NCBI RefSeq assembly: GCF_016863635.1
Contig: NZ_BOPG01000024.1
Location: forward strand, 1 to 64,000
Direction: 5' to 3'
DNA from: Virgisporangium aurantiacum
GTDB lineage: Bacteria; Actinomycetota; Actinomycetes; Mycobacteriales; Micromonosporaceae
DNA: 64,000 nucleotides
The notes below the pieces were generated by a model. That model searched no databases. It saw nothing but the letters and a program-made list of their open reading frames with translations, and had not been told where the DNA came from. This document shows, in pieces, positions 15,294 to 23,809 of the stretch; positions within the stretch are counted from its first letter, which is position 1; the number at the start of each line of letters is the position of its first letter. The translations under genes were made by a program, and so were the position numbers.

Positions 15294-15437
15294 TTAGGTG
15301 AAGATGCTGACCCCGCCGGGCCCTACCAGCAGCCCGACGATGATGAGCACGATGCCCCAGAGGAGCTGGCCGCGGACGATCGAAACGATGCCGGCGACCA
15401 CGAGAACAACTGCCAGGATCCACAGCAGGAAACTCAT
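15294..15437 (-). CDS. GPGG-motif small membrane protein
   Basis: A 47-residue protein with two hydrophobic stretches (LLWILAVVLVVAGIV and LLWGIVLIIVGLLV) and the C-terminal GPGG motif, a hallmark of a conserved actinobacterial family of tiny membrane proteins. It begins at ATG 15437 (MSFLLWIL). A strong intrinsic terminator follows it. It is the first gene outside the conjugative element. The cellular role of the family is unknown to me. Confidence 0.75.
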   Translation of the reverse strand: MSFLLWILAVVLVVAGIVSIVRGQLLWGIVLIIVGLLVGPGGVSIFT

Positions 15438-15583
15438 GGTCGCGGAGGTACCCAGGCGAATCCATGAATAAACGGGAGCGCTTCCGCTCAAGGTCGAATG
15501 GGACCGGCGCCACAGCCACACGGCGGCCACACAACCAGGCCACCCGCGGCACGCACGATCGTCACCCACCATAGAGTGAGGGC

Positions 15584-16885
15584 ATGACCGGCACCGACGA
15601 GGTCGTTCGCATCTGTCGCGACCTGCTGCGCATCGATACCACCAACACCGGTGATCTTGCCACCACAGCCGGTGAGCGGGTGGCGGCGGAGTACGTGGCG
15701 GCGCAGCTCGACGAGGTCGGGATCGAGTCGCAACTCCGGGAGGCGGCGCCGGGCCGCACCAGCCTGATCGCGCGGATCGAGGGGACCGACCCCACCCGGC
15801 CGGCGCTGCTGGTCCACGGTCACCTCGACGTGGTCCCCGCCGACAAGAGCGAGTGGAGCGTCGACCCCTTCGCGGGGGAGGAGAAGGACGGCTTCCTCTG
15901 GGGCCGGGGCGCGATCGACATGAAGGACTTCGACGCGATGATGCTGGCCGTCGCGCGTCAGTGGGCGCGGGAGGGCAAGCGGCCGACACGGGACATCGTG
16001 TTGGCCTTTCTCGCCGACGAGGAGGCGGGCGGCAACTACGGCGCCGGCTACCTGGTCGACACCGAGCCGGAGCTGTTCGAGGGGTGCACGGAGGCGATCG
16101 GCGAGGTCGGCGGGTTCTCGCTCTCGATCAGCGCCGAGAAGCGGCTGTATCTCATCGAGACCGCGGAGAAGGGCATCGACTGGCTGCGCCTCAAGGCGAA
16201 GGGGCGCCCCGGGCACGGGTCGATGATCCACGACGACAACGCGATCACCGCGCTGAGCGAGGCCGTGGCGCGGGTCGGCCGCCATCGGTTCCCGGTCGTG
16301 CTGACGCCGACGGTCCGGGCATTTCTGGACGAGGTGGGCGAGGCGCTGGGCATCGAGGTCGACCACGACGACCCGGAGTTGACGATCTCGAAGCTGGGCC
16401 CGCTCGCCGCGATGATCGGTGCCACGATCCGCAACACCGCGAACCCGACCCGCTTCGACGCGGGGTACAAGGACAACGTCATCCCGAGCCAGGCGACGGC
16501 GGTGGTCGACTGCCGCACGCTGCCCGGCCAGGCCGACATCTTCCGGGAGCAGTTGCGGGCCGTGATCGGCCCCGACATCGAGATCGAGACCGGTCACCTC
16601 CACCCGGCCGTCGAGACCACGTTCGACGGCCCGCTGGTGGAGGCGATGAAGGCCGCGTTGCGTGCGGAGGATCCCGGCGCGCACCCGGTGCCGTACATGT
16701 TGTCGGGTGGCACCGACGCCAAGTCGTTCAGCCGGTTGGGCATCCGCTGCTTCGGGTTCTCCCCGTTGCGGCTGCCCGCCGACCTGAATTTCAGCGCGCT
16801 GTTTCACGGCATTGACGAGCGCGTACCCGTCGACGGACTAAAGTTCGGCGTGCGGGTACTCGACCGCTTCCTGACCGCCTGCTGA
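15584..16885 (+). CDS. M20-family metallopeptidase (ArgE/DapE/Acy1 type)
   Basis: A 433-residue cytosolic zinc hydrolase of the M20 family that cleaves N-acyl amino acids or small peptides. Metal-site motifs are present in order: HGHLDVVP (about residue 86), the bridging Asp in WGRGAIDMKD (about 113), the general-base pair ADEEAGGN (about 147), IGEVGG (about 173) and a C-terminal LFHGIDERVP ligand (about 406). The lid dimerisation domain lies between them (GRPGHGSMIH). ATG at 15584. Monocistronic in appearance, with a short gap before the next gene. Substrate cannot be read from sequence; dipeptidase or acetylornithine deacetylase-like activity are the common options. Confidence 0.88.
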   Translation: MTGTDEVVRICRDLLRIDTTNTGDLATTAGERVAAEYVAAQLDEVGIESQLREAAPGRTSLIARIEGTDPTRPALLVHGHLDVVPADKSEWSVDPFAGEEKDGFLWGRGAIDMKDFDAMMLAVARQWAREGKRPTRDIVLAFLADEEAGGNYGAGYLVDTEPELFEGCTEAIGEVGGFSLSISAEKRLYLIETAEKGIDWLRLKAKGRPGHGSMIHDDNAITALSEAVARVGRHRFPVVLTPTVRAFLDEVGEALGIEVDHDDPELTISKLGPLAAMIGATIRNTANPTRFDAGYKDNVIPSQATAVVDCRTLPGQADIFREQLRAVIGPDIEIETGHLHPAVETTFDGPLVEAMKAALRAEDPGAHPVPYMLSGGTDAKSFSRLGIRCFGFSPLRLPADLNFSALFHGIDERVPVDGLKFGVRVLDRFLTAC

Positions 16886-16918
16886 AGTTCCCCGATCTTC
16901 GCGAGAGGAAGCTCAACC

Positions 16919-17614
16919 ATGACCGACCGGCACGCCGAACTGGATGCCGCTCTTGAGCGCATGATCACGGCTGCCCGCGATCACCTGGCCGCGGTGCGCG
17001 CCGCCGACGGCCGCGCCGACGACGACGAGGTGTGGCGGGCGTACGTCGAGCTCAACAACGCCTCGTTCGAGTACGACGAGCAGTTGCTCGACGCGTTCGG
17101 CGAGGTCACGCCGTGGGACGTCCAGCCGATCGACCCGAACGAGGCCGACAAGCAGTTCGGCTTCGGGGTCGGTGCCGGTGGGTCCGACGACGAGTACGAG
17201 CACGTGATCTCGGTGCGTCAGCGGCGTGACTACCGGGTACCGAGCGTGGCGGCGCTGCTGCGGGCGGCGGAGAGCGCCCGGCAGACCAGCCAGCAGGGCT
17301 CCGACGAGCCTGTGGCGGCGGTGGAGACGGTCGGCGAGGCGGTCCTCGAGCTGATGCAGGCCGCCGACGTGTCGCTGGGCGCGCTCGACATCCCCGAGCT
17401 GGAGTCGCTCGACGGGGTGGTCGTGGTGGCCGAGGTCGGGCAGCCGCTGGATCCCGAGGCGTACGACGAGACCGACGGCACCGGGCCGTTCGCGCTGGAC
17501 ACCGGCGACCGGCTGGTCGACCGGCTCGACGAGCACGCGAGCATCGGTTTCGACGACGAGGACGAGGAAGAAGACGAGGACGAGGAAGAGGACGCCTCCC
17601 AGGCGACCCACTGA
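16919..17614 (+). CDS. Hypothetical protein with polyacidic tail
   Basis: A 231-residue soluble protein with no motif I can name. The first 70 residues are helical (AALERMITAARDHLAAVRAA, then YVELNNASFEYDEQLLDAFG). The centre contains RRDYRVPSVAALLRAAES. The final 20 residues are almost all Asp and Glu (DEDEEEDEDEEEDAS). ATG at 16919 with GAGAGGAAG upstream. It lies 33 bases after the M20 peptidase gene, likely in one transcript, and is followed by a strong hairpin. The acidic tail suggests interaction with basic partners; no function can be assigned. Confidence 0.75.
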   Translation: MTDRHAELDAALERMITAARDHLAAVRAADGRADDDEVWRAYVELNNASFEYDEQLLDAFGEVTPWDVQPIDPNEADKQFGFGVGAGGSDDEYEHVISVRQRRDYRVPSVAALLRAAESARQTSQQGSDEPVAAVETVGEAVLELMQAADVSLGALDIPELESLDGVVVVAEVGQPLDPEAYDETDGTGPFALDTGDRLVDRLDEHASIGFDDEDEEEDEDEEEDASQATH

Positions 17615-17649
17615 GCCGCGCTCACCGCGTCCCAGATAAAGATCTTTCC

Positions 17650-17678
17650 GAAGACCGCCGGCCTGCCCGGCGGTCTTC
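17650..17678 (+). terminator. Hairpin terminator after the acidic protein gene
   Basis: Perfect 12-bp stem GAAGACCGCCGG/CCGGCGGTCTTC with a five-base loop, about 35 bases after the stop. It lacks a long T run, as is common in GC-rich actinobacteria. Confidence 0.7.
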
Positions 17679-17734
17679 CGTCTGTGGCACACTGCCCCTC
17701 ACATATCGATCCTTGTCGAAACGGGGGACTCAGG

Positions 17735-18892
17735 ATGCGTTATGGACGGCTGCGCCGTGCCGTGCTGGCGGCGGCGCTCACGATCGGAATGCTGGGCGTC
17801 GCGGCGCCCGCCGACGCGGCGGTGACGCGGATCGGGAAGATCTACCAGGAACCGTCGCCGTACGAGGCGCGCTTCCCTGACCTGCTGAAACTCGACGACG
17901 GCCGGATCATGGCCGTCTGGTACCGGGCGGCCGAGCACCAGGGGACGATCGGGACGGTCCAGGTCGCCTTCGACAACCGCGACAACGGACGCTCGTGGCC
18001 GGTGCGCCATAACGCGCTGGCCGACATGGCGCCGATGAGCGGCAAGGACATGCGCGACCCGAAGCTCGGGAAGATGCACGACGGCAGGGTCCTGCTGAGC
18101 TGGTTCGTGCCCGGCGACGGGGTGTACACCGCCGTGTGGCGGCCGGGCGACAGCTACTTCGGCACGCCGCAGAAGCTGGTCGTGCCCGGCCTCGCCGGCA
18201 CGCCGGCCGAGCACGGCGGGATCGTCGCGCTCGAGGGCGGCAACCAGGTGCTGATCCCGTTCTACACGGGCAACGGCAACGCCTACGTCGCCCGGGCCAA
18301 CTACCAGGGGACGGCGTCGCACGCGCTGCCGGTCAACGCGTTCTGGGCGCTGGAGACCACCTCGCGGGCCGCCGACGGCCTCAACGAGATGTGGTTCGAG
18401 CCGAGCCTCGTGCAGTACGGCGACACGCTGCTCGTGGTCGTGCGGCACGAGCGGTGGTCGCCCACCGACACCTCGGTCCGGCGGGGAGCACCCGCCCGCG
18501 TGATCACCTGGAGCGCGTCGACCGACACGCCGACGTTCACCCGGGCCGACTGGAACGTCCAGGCGAACTCGCACCACCTGCTGAAGACCGCCGACGGGCG
18601 GCTGCTGTTCACCTTCGGCAACAAGGGCGTGACCTACCGGCCCACGTACGGCACGCTGATCGGCAACCCGACCCAGTTGCCGTGGCGGCAGCCGTCGGCC
18701 GGGCAGAAGGTGGTGCCGATCTACAACTCGGGCTTCGGCGACCAGGGGAACCCGTCGAGCGTGGAGACGACGCCGGGCGTGTTCATCACCGCGGCGTACA
18801 ACGCCAAGAAGTACGCGTCGAGCGAGGGGACCGGCACCTCACCGAGCGGTGGCAGTCTGTGGCTGCTGGAGAGCCGGAACGCCGACTACTGA
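17735..18892 (+). CDS. Secreted sialidase-like beta-propeller protein
   Basis: A 385-residue exported protein. A Sec signal peptide (MRYGRLRRAVLAAALTIGML, cleavage near APADAA, about residue 29) leads into a sequence with propeller blades of the exo-alpha-sialidase/BNR type: FPDLLKLDDGRIMAVWYRA, VAFDNRDNGRSW (an Asp-box-like S/NxDxGxxW), GKMHDGRVLLSWF and LLKTADGRLLFTFGN. Enzymatic activity is not certain because the catalytic Tyr/Glu and the arginine triad cannot be placed reliably. The ATG at 17735 is chosen because it begins the signal peptide. Probably a glycan-binding or glycan-cleaving secreted protein. Confidence 0.72.
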   Translation: MRYGRLRRAVLAAALTIGMLGVAAPADAAVTRIGKIYQEPSPYEARFPDLLKLDDGRIMAVWYRAAEHQGTIGTVQVAFDNRDNGRSWPVRHNALADMAPMSGKDMRDPKLGKMHDGRVLLSWFVPGDGVYTAVWRPGDSYFGTPQKLVVPGLAGTPAEHGGIVALEGGNQVLIPFYTGNGNAYVARANYQGTASHALPVNAFWALETTSRAADGLNEMWFEPSLVQYGDTLLVVVRHERWSPTDTSVRRGAPARVITWSASTDTPTFTRADWNVQANSHHLLKTADGRLLFTFGNKGVTYRPTYGTLIGNPTQLPWRQPSAGQKVVPIYNSGFGDQGNPSSVETTPGVFITAAYNAKKYASSEGTGTSPSGGSLWLLESRNADY

Positions 18893-18906
18893 GGCCGCAA
18901 CGCGGC

Positions 18907-19146
18907 TCAGGTGCAGAACGGGCTCATGGGCGCGTCGGGAGCGATCACGGCGCGCCCCGCGTACTGGCGGCGCATCGCGCTGACCTCGTCGCTGGTCAGC
19001 TCGGCGAGCAGCAGGTGCGGCTCGATGCGGCGGGCGTGGCGGTGGGCGACGACCTCGGCGAGCACGGTGTCGTCGCGGGAGGCGATCACGTACGTAAGCG
19101 GACCGCAGTCGGTGAGGTGCCCGACCGAAGGTTGTCGCCACGTCAT
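18907..19146 (-). CDS. Hypothetical 79-residue protein
   Basis: A small soluble protein beginning MTWRQPSVGHLTDCGPL and ending in DAPMSPFCT. The central part (VLAEVVAHRHARRIEPHLLL, then AELTSDEVSAMRRQYAG) reads as coherent strand and helix. No motif recognised. It is convergent with the sialidase-like gene, with only 14 bases between stops. It may be a real lineage-restricted gene; the support is composition and codon pattern only. Confidence 0.5.
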   Translation of the reverse strand: MTWRQPSVGHLTDCGPLTYVIASRDDTVLAEVVAHRHARRIEPHLLLAELTSDEVSAMRRQYAGRAVIAPDAPMSPFCT

Positions 19147-19213
19147 GGCTACGCAAGATATTCTCGCGACTACCCATTGTGCAAGAGGGTGCGCGGAAAG
19201 CGTTGGTAAAGAT

Positions 19214-19414
19214 TCAGATGGAGAGACCGGGCTGCAGCTCCGGCTGACCGGGTGCGATGCGCCGCCGCATCATCACCTTGCGGGTTCCGTCGCGGTAGAG
19301 CTGGACCCGCGCCAGCTCCCATCCCGCGTACTCGGCCTGGAGCGTCAGCTGCGCCGTGGCGGTCAACCGGTCGACATTCGCTGGTAACCGCAACGGCGCG
19401 TACTCGTAATCCAC
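19214..19414 (-). CDS. DUF5703-family small protein
   Basis: A 66-residue protein starting MDYEYAPLRLPANVDRLTA with the characteristic GWELARVQLYRDGTRKVMMR core of the DUF5703 family found across actinobacteria. The core predicts a helix and two strands. No catalytic residues evident and no known role. ATG at 19414. It lies immediately left of the TnpB element, which is on the opposite strand. Confidence 0.75.
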   Translation of the reverse strand: MDYEYAPLRLPANVDRLTATAQLTLQAEYAGWELARVQLYRDGTRKVMMRRRIAPGQPELQPGLSI

Positions 19415-19570
19415 CGGCTGCCTCCATGGGCGGTCGATTGTGGGCTATGGACAAATTCGCGGCCGCGAGCGGCGTGGCCTGTATCGGTGAAATGTGCGGT
19501 TCCCGTATGGTCGGCGCGTGGCGCGCGGACCGCAACTTGCCGCACAGACGACAACTACGGCGAGGCTGGG

Positions 19571-20749
19571 GTGAGGCGTCGCTACAAGTTCCTGCTGCGC
19601 CCAACCTCGAAGCAGGCGACGGCGCTCGCCGCGTGTGTGGAGGACCATCGGCTGCTGTACAACGCCGCGCTGGAGGAGCGCCGCGAAGCGTGGCGCCGTG
19701 CGCGAAAGGGAATTTTGTACGGAAGTCAGTCGAAGCAACTCAAAGACATCCGCAGCGCTGACCCGCAGGGGCAGGGTCGCTGGTCGTTCTCGTCCCAGCA
19801 GGCCACGCTGCGTCGCCTGGACAGAGCGTTCCAGGCGTTCTTCCGGCGTATCAAGACAGGCCGGAAACCCGGCTATCCGCGGTTCAAGGGTGGCGGCCGT
19901 TTCGACACGGTCGAATGGCCGAAAGACGGTGACGGTTGCCGATGGAACTCGACCTCCGACTCCGCTGCCCGCAGCGACCGCACCCGCGTCTACCTGCGAG
20001 GCATCGGTCACGTTCGGGTGCATGCCCATCGCAAGATTGCCGGGACCGTGAAGACCGTCAGCGCCAAACGGGAAGGGCGCCGCTGGTACCTCGTACTGTC
20101 GTGTGATCACGTACCCGCGGATCCCCTGCCGCCCGCCGGTAGCACTGTCGGGATCGACATGGGAGTGGCGTCGTTCCTCACCACCTCTGAAGGTGCGCAA
20201 GTCCCCAATCCGCGACCGGGCCGGTGTTCCGCCGGACGACTCACCGCTGCGCAGCAGGCTCTCGCCCGGTGCGCGCGGTACTCGAACAGGCGGAGGAGAA
20301 TCGTCGCCCGGGTCGCTGCGTTGCATGCGGCGGTCCGCCGCAGACGGCTGGACCACGCGCACAAGACCGCCGTATGGCTCGTGCGCAACCATGACTTGAT
20401 CTTCCACGAAGAACTTCGCATCACCAACATGACCCGCTCGGCGGCCGGCACCCTCGAAGAACCGGGCACGAACGTGGCTCAGAAGTCCGGGTTGAACCGG
20501 AGCATCCTCGATGCGGGTTGGGGGGTGTTCCTCGCTGTGCTGCACGCCAAGGCTGAGAGTGCCGGACGTGTCATTGTCGGGGTCGACCCCCGCAACACGT
20601 CCCGCACCTGTCCCGATTGTGGGCACTGTGCTGCGGGCAACCGTGTCACCCAGGCCAGTTTTGTCTGCCTCGCCTGCGGGTTCGCCAGGCACGCAGACAT
20701 TGTCGCCGCAACCAACATCCTCAGGGCAGGGCTTGCCCTTCAGACCTGA
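19571..20749 (+). CDS. tnpB: TnpB RNA-guided nuclease (orphan IS605-type OrfB)
   Basis: A 392-residue TnpB. The N-terminus (VRRRYKFLLRPTSKQATALA, then ACVEDHRLLYNAAL) matches the OrfB helix-turn-helix. The RuvC-like core keeps its acidic residues: Asp in GIDMGVASFL (about residue 196), Glu in IFHEELRITNM (about 281), and Asp in RHADIVAATNIL near the C-terminus. The zinc finger has both CxxC pairs (CPDC and CLAC). TnpB proteins are omega-RNA-guided DNA nucleases, the ancestors of Cas12. GTG at 19571 is the start that aligns with the family N-terminus. Length is full, so the protein could be active. Confidence 0.88.
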   Translation: MRRRYKFLLRPTSKQATALAACVEDHRLLYNAALEERREAWRRARKGILYGSQSKQLKDIRSADPQGQGRWSFSSQQATLRRLDRAFQAFFRRIKTGRKPGYPRFKGGGRFDTVEWPKDGDGCRWNSTSDSAARSDRTRVYLRGIGHVRVHAHRKIAGTVKTVSAKREGRRWYLVLSCDHVPADPLPPAGSTVGIDMGVASFLTTSEGAQVPNPRPGRCSAGRLTAAQQALARCARYSNRRRRIVARVAALHAAVRRRRLDHAHKTAVWLVRNHDLIFHEELRITNMTRSAAGTLEEPGTNVAQKSGLNRSILDAGWGVFLAVLHAKAESAGRVIVGVDPRNTSRTCPDCGHCAAGNRVTQASFVCLACGFARHADIVAATNILRAGLALQT

Positions 20750-20790
20750 CGAACGGTCTGAGAAACTGACGACATCAGGCGTCAGAGGAG
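20730..20790 (+). ncRNA. Candidate omega-RNA (reRNA) scaffold hairpins at tnpB 3' end
   Basis: Two short stems overlap and follow the tnpB stop: CAGACC/GGTCTG (overlapping the stop codon) and CTGACG/CGTCAG. In studied IS605-type elements the guide RNA is processed from this position, with the guide taken from sequence beyond the right end. The RNA itself is inference. Confidence 0.4.
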
Positions 20791-20848
20791 TCACTTTCCG
20801 ATATTGCCGCGCGTCGGCGCCTAAAACCAGTCCTGATCCCGCACGAAT

Positions 20849-21817
20849 CTACAGCTCACGCTCGGGATAGCCGCCGTAGGGGAGCGACACGTCGTCGAGC
20901 GCGGCGCGGATCTCGGCGGGCAGGTCCAGCCGTTCCGACGCCAGCGATCCGACCAGTTGAGCGGCGGTGCGGGCGCCGAGAATCACCGAGCTGACGCCGG
21001 GCCGGTCGCGGACCCAGGCCAACGCGACCGCGAGCGGGGCCACGCACAGCCCGTCGGCGGCCGTGGAGACGGCCTCCACGATCCCGCCGCAACGCGCGTC
21101 CAGGTAGGGGGCGGTGAAGCCCTCGAAATGCGGCGACGCGGCCCGCGAGTCGGCCGGGACGCCGTACCGGTACTTGCCGGTGAGCACCCCGCGCCCGAGC
21201 GGCGACCAGGCGAGCACGCCGAGCCCCAGCGCCGCGCAGGCCGGCAGCACCTCCCGCTCGATCTCCCGCTCGACGAGCGAGTACTCGACCTGGCTGGAGA
21301 TCAGCGGGGTGCGTCCGGCGCACGTCTGCATCGTGGCGGCGTGGGCGGTCTGCCAGCCGGCGTAGTTCGACACGCCGACGTAGCGGGTCCGGCCGGACGA
21401 CACGGCATAGTCCATAGCGGACAAAGTTTCCTCAAGCGGCGTGTCCGGGTCAAAACCGTGCACTTGCCACAAGTCGACGTAGTCGGTGTCCAGTCGGGCG
21501 AGCGACGCGTCCAGCGCCCGCAGCAGGTGTCCCCGCGAGGCGTCGCGCCGCCGCCGGTGCCCGGGCCGCAGGCCGGCCTTGGTGGCGATCACCAGTTCGT
21601 CGCGGGGGAGCAGGCGGTGCAGCAGGCTGCCCAGGACGGCCTCGGCGTCGCCGTCGGCATAGACGTCGGCCGTGTCGATCAACGTGCCGCCGGCGTCGGC
21701 GAACGTCTTGAGTTGCTCCGCCGCGTCGTCGGTGTCGGTGTCGCGGCCCCAGGTCATCGTGCCCAGCGCGAGCCGGGAGACCGTCAGCCCGCTTCGGCCG
21801 AGCGGTCGCTGTTGCAT
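20849..21817 (-). CDS. Aldo/keto reductase
   Basis: A 322-residue NADPH-dependent aldo/keto reductase of the YajO/Tas-like group. The catalytic tetrad is readable: Asp and Tyr in LIDTADVYADGD, Lys in ELVIATKAGL and His in DLWQVHGFD. The TIM-barrel continues with YVGVSNYAGWQ and LLAWSPLGRGVLTGK-like strands. The cofactor segment is VSSVILGART. ATG at 21817 (MQQRPLGRSGLTVS). It is divergent from the LLM oxidoreductase gene. Substrate unknown. Confidence 0.88.
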   Translation of the reverse strand: MQQRPLGRSGLTVSRLALGTMTWGRDTDTDDAAEQLKTFADAGGTLIDTADVYADGDAEAVLGSLLHRLLPRDELVIATKAGLRPGHRRRRDASRGHLLRALDASLARLDTDYVDLWQVHGFDPDTPLEETLSAMDYAVSSGRTRYVGVSNYAGWQTAHAATMQTCAGRTPLISSQVEYSLVEREIEREVLPACAALGLGVLAWSPLGRGVLTGKYRYGVPADSRAASPHFEGFTAPYLDARCGGIVEAVSTAADGLCVAPLAVALAWVRDRPGVSSVILGARTAAQLVGSLASERLDLPAEIRAALDDVSLPYGGYPEREL

Positions 21818-21907
21818 GAGCCACAGGATAGGGCCACTTAAGGTCACAACCACGTACCACACATAAGGTGAGTCGGGGTTCAGACCTTCGTGAATCAGGG
21901 AGACCGC

Positions 21908-22957
21908 ATGCGCCTCGCGCTCAGCCTCGGATACCTGTCCGGGCGCACCAATCCCGCCGACCGGCTCGCGCTCGCCCAGGAGGCCGACCGGCTCGGCCTG
22001 GCCGCCGTATGGGTCGCCGAGGCCTACGGCTCCGACGCGGCCACCCTGCTCGCCTGGCTCGCCGCCCAGACCGAACGCATCGACCTGGGATCGGCGATCT
22101 TCCAGATCCCCGCCCGCACACCCACCATGACCGCGATGACCGCCGCCAGCCTCGACCTGCTCTCCGGCGGCCGGTTCCGGCTGGGACTCGGCGTGTCCGG
22201 CCCGCAGGTGTCGGAGGGCTGGTATGGCGTCCCCTTCGCGAAGCCGCTGGCCCGGACCCGCGAATACCTCGAGGTCATCGCGAAGGCCCTGGCCCGGGAG
22301 ACCGTCGAGTACGCCGGCGAGCACCACACCCTGCCCGTCCCCGGCGGACCCGGCAAGCCGCTCAAACTGATGCTGCACCCGCACCGCGAGCGCATCCCCA
22401 CCTACCTCGCCGCGATCGGCCCGAAGAACCTCGAGCTCGCCGGCGAGCTCACCGACGGCCTGCTCGCCGTCTTCTGGGCGCCCGAGTTCGCCGACGAGCA
22501 GCTCGCGTCGATCCGCGCCGGCCGGGAGCGCGGCGGCCGCGCCGGTGAACCGTTCGACGTCGTGCCGAGCGTCCCGCTGGTGATCGGCGACGACGTCGAG
22601 AAGGCCGCCGAGCCGGTGCGGCCGTACTCGGCCCTGTACGTGGGCGGCATGGGCAGCCGGGAGAAGAACTTCTACAACGCGCTGGCCGTGCGCATGGGCT
22701 ACGGCGACGCCGCCCGCGAGGTCCAGGATCTGTACCTCGCGAAGAAGCAGCGCGACGCCGCGGCCGCGGTGCCGCTGGAGTTCATCGACCGGACCTCGCT
22801 GCTGGGCCCCGTCGACCGAGTCGCCGACCGGATGCGCGAGTTCGCCGCGTCCGGCGTCACCACGCTGTCGCTGGCGATCCACGCGCCCGACCTGGAGGCG
22901 AGCATCCGGCAGCTCCGCCTCGCGGCCGAGGCGTACGAGAAGTCGGGCGTCGCGTAG
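21908..22957 (+). CDS. LLM-class F420-dependent oxidoreductase
   Basis: A 349-residue luciferase-like monooxygenase-fold enzyme of the F420-dependent class common in actinobacteria. Motifs: EADRLGLAAVWVAEAYGSDA (residues about 25-45), TERIDLGSAIFQIPARTP and the LSGGRFRLGLGVSGPQV segment lining the cofactor site. A helical region lies at GPVDRVADRMREFAASGV. ATG at 21908 is chosen over a GTG at 21890 because GGGAGA precedes it. Expected to use reduced F420 for hydride transfer; substrate unknown. Divergent from the aldo/keto reductase, with about 90 bases between starts. Confidence 0.87.
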   Translation: MRLALSLGYLSGRTNPADRLALAQEADRLGLAAVWVAEAYGSDAATLLAWLAAQTERIDLGSAIFQIPARTPTMTAMTAASLDLLSGGRFRLGLGVSGPQVSEGWYGVPFAKPLARTREYLEVIAKALARETVEYAGEHHTLPVPGGPGKPLKLMLHPHRERIPTYLAAIGPKNLELAGELTDGLLAVFWAPEFADEQLASIRAGRERGGRAGEPFDVVPSVPLVIGDDVEKAAEPVRPYSALYVGGMGSREKNFYNALAVRMGYGDAAREVQDLYLAKKQRDAAAAVPLEFIDRTSLLGPVDRVADRMREFAASGVTTLSLAIHAPDLEASIRQLRLAAEAYEKSGVA

Positions 22958-23020
22958 TTTCCCGATCTTTCCGCTGGTCTTGCCACACATCGATAGCGGT
23001 TCGACAATGTGACGATGATC

Positions 23021-23299
23021 ATGGGGGATCACATCGAGTTCCGTCTGCTCGGACCACCGGAGATCGGCGGCCCACCCGGACGGGTCTGGTTTCGGAGCCA
23101 CCGCCAACGCGCGGTGCTCGCGACACTGGCGCTGAACGCCAACGCGAACCAACTGCGGGAACGGCTCCGCGCCCTGCAGATGATCGTGCTGTACCTGTGC
23201 GGGCGGCGGGCCGAGGCGCTGCACGGCGCGCCGGAGGATCCGCTGGCCCTCGTCGCCGGATGGACCTGCGCCACCGGCGTCGACCGGGCGATGCGGTGA
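23021..23299 (+). pseudogene. Internally deleted SARP/AfsR-family regulator remnant
   Basis: A 92-codon frame. Residues 6-38 (IEFRLLGPPEI, then SHRQRAVLATLALNANA) match the start of a SARP winged-helix domain. Without a gap it then continues as NQLRERLRALQMIVLYLCG, which belongs to the bacterial transcriptional activation domain about 150 residues further on in normal SARPs. The middle of the protein has therefore been lost in frame. The stop overlaps the start of the signal peptidase gene (GTGA), so translation may still be needed for coupling. DNA binding is unlikely. Confidence 0.6.
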
Positions 23300-23781
23300 C
23301 CGGCCTGATCGCGGTCGCCATCCTGACGATCGCGGCCGGCACCGTGTATGCGGTGCGCCGGCGCTACCTCGTCGTCACCGTCGTCGGGCCCAGCATGACT
23401 CCCACGTTCCACGACGGCGACCGGGTGCTGGTCCGCCGCCGCGACGGCCTGCGCTGCCGGACCGGTGACGTGGTGGTGCTCCGGGCGCCGGAGCAGCCGG
23501 GGTGGCGGGACCGGCCGCCGGAGTGGCACCTCAAGCGGGTCGCCGCGGTGGCCGGCGAACCGGTGCCCGCGGCGGTGGAGCGGGCGTGCGGGCAACCGTC
23601 GGGGAGCCCGGTACCGGCGGACCACCTGGTTGTGCTCGGCGACAACGTGGTCAGCTACGACTCGCGGTCGTGGGGCTTCCTGCCGGCCGACCGGGTGCTC
23701 GGTGCCGTGCTCCGGCGCCTGACGAAGGGACGCGGCGAGCCGGGTACCGCTGGTGCACCCAGGACCAGGTCTGCCGCGTGA
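23296..23781 (+). CDS. S26-family signal peptidase (single-pass, SipW/LepB-like)
   Basis: A 161-residue membrane-anchored serine protease. One N-terminal membrane segment (GLIAVAILTIAAGTVYAV) precedes the catalytic Ser in VVGPSMTPTFHDGD (about residue 34) and the Lys in WHLKRVAAVAGE (about 78). The conserved C-terminal box GDNVVSYDSRSWGF follows. The protein is short for type I signal peptidases but has all boxes. GTG at 23296 overlaps the stop of the SARP remnant. The next genes encode a thioredoxin-like protein and a secreted protein, so it may process a dedicated export substrate. General secretory processing is the alternative. Confidence 0.85.
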   Translation: MTGLIAVAILTIAAGTVYAVRRRYLVVTVVGPSMTPTFHDGDRVLVRRRDGLRCRTGDVVVLRAPEQPGWRDRPPEWHLKRVAAVAGEPVPAAVERACGQPSGSPVPADHLVVLGDNVVSYDSRSWGFLPADRVLGAVLRRLTKGRGEPGTAGAPRTRSAA

Positions 23782-23801
23782 ACTGCAACGACTGCTGCTG
23801 A
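23778..23801 (+). CDS. Possible 7-codon cysteine-rich ORF
   Basis: GTG at 23778 overlaps the signal peptidase stop (GTGA) and opens a frame reading V-N-C-N-D-C-C before TGA. Three of seven codons are Cys. It ends nine bases before a strong hairpin. It could be a leader peptide sensing cysteine supply or a chance frame. Confidence 0.3.
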   Translation: MNCNDCC

Positions 23802-23809
23802 GAAGACCG

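Larger units (their letters stand above)
19509..20800 (+). mobile_element. IS200/IS605-group element carrying only tnpB
   Basis: The tnpB gene is flanked by subterminal hairpins: left 19509-19531 (GGTC-GCGCG arms with one G-G mismatch) and right 20730-20790 (two short stems). No Y1 transposase tnpA is present, so movement would require one in trans. Exact ends are not determined. The element sits between the DUF5703 gene and an aldo/keto reductase gene. Confidence 0.6.

Noticed and set aside
15026..15301. Peptide SEGGLEPPHP read through the tRNA-Leu gene
   Set aside because: This is the familiar false translation of a tRNA gene, not a protein.
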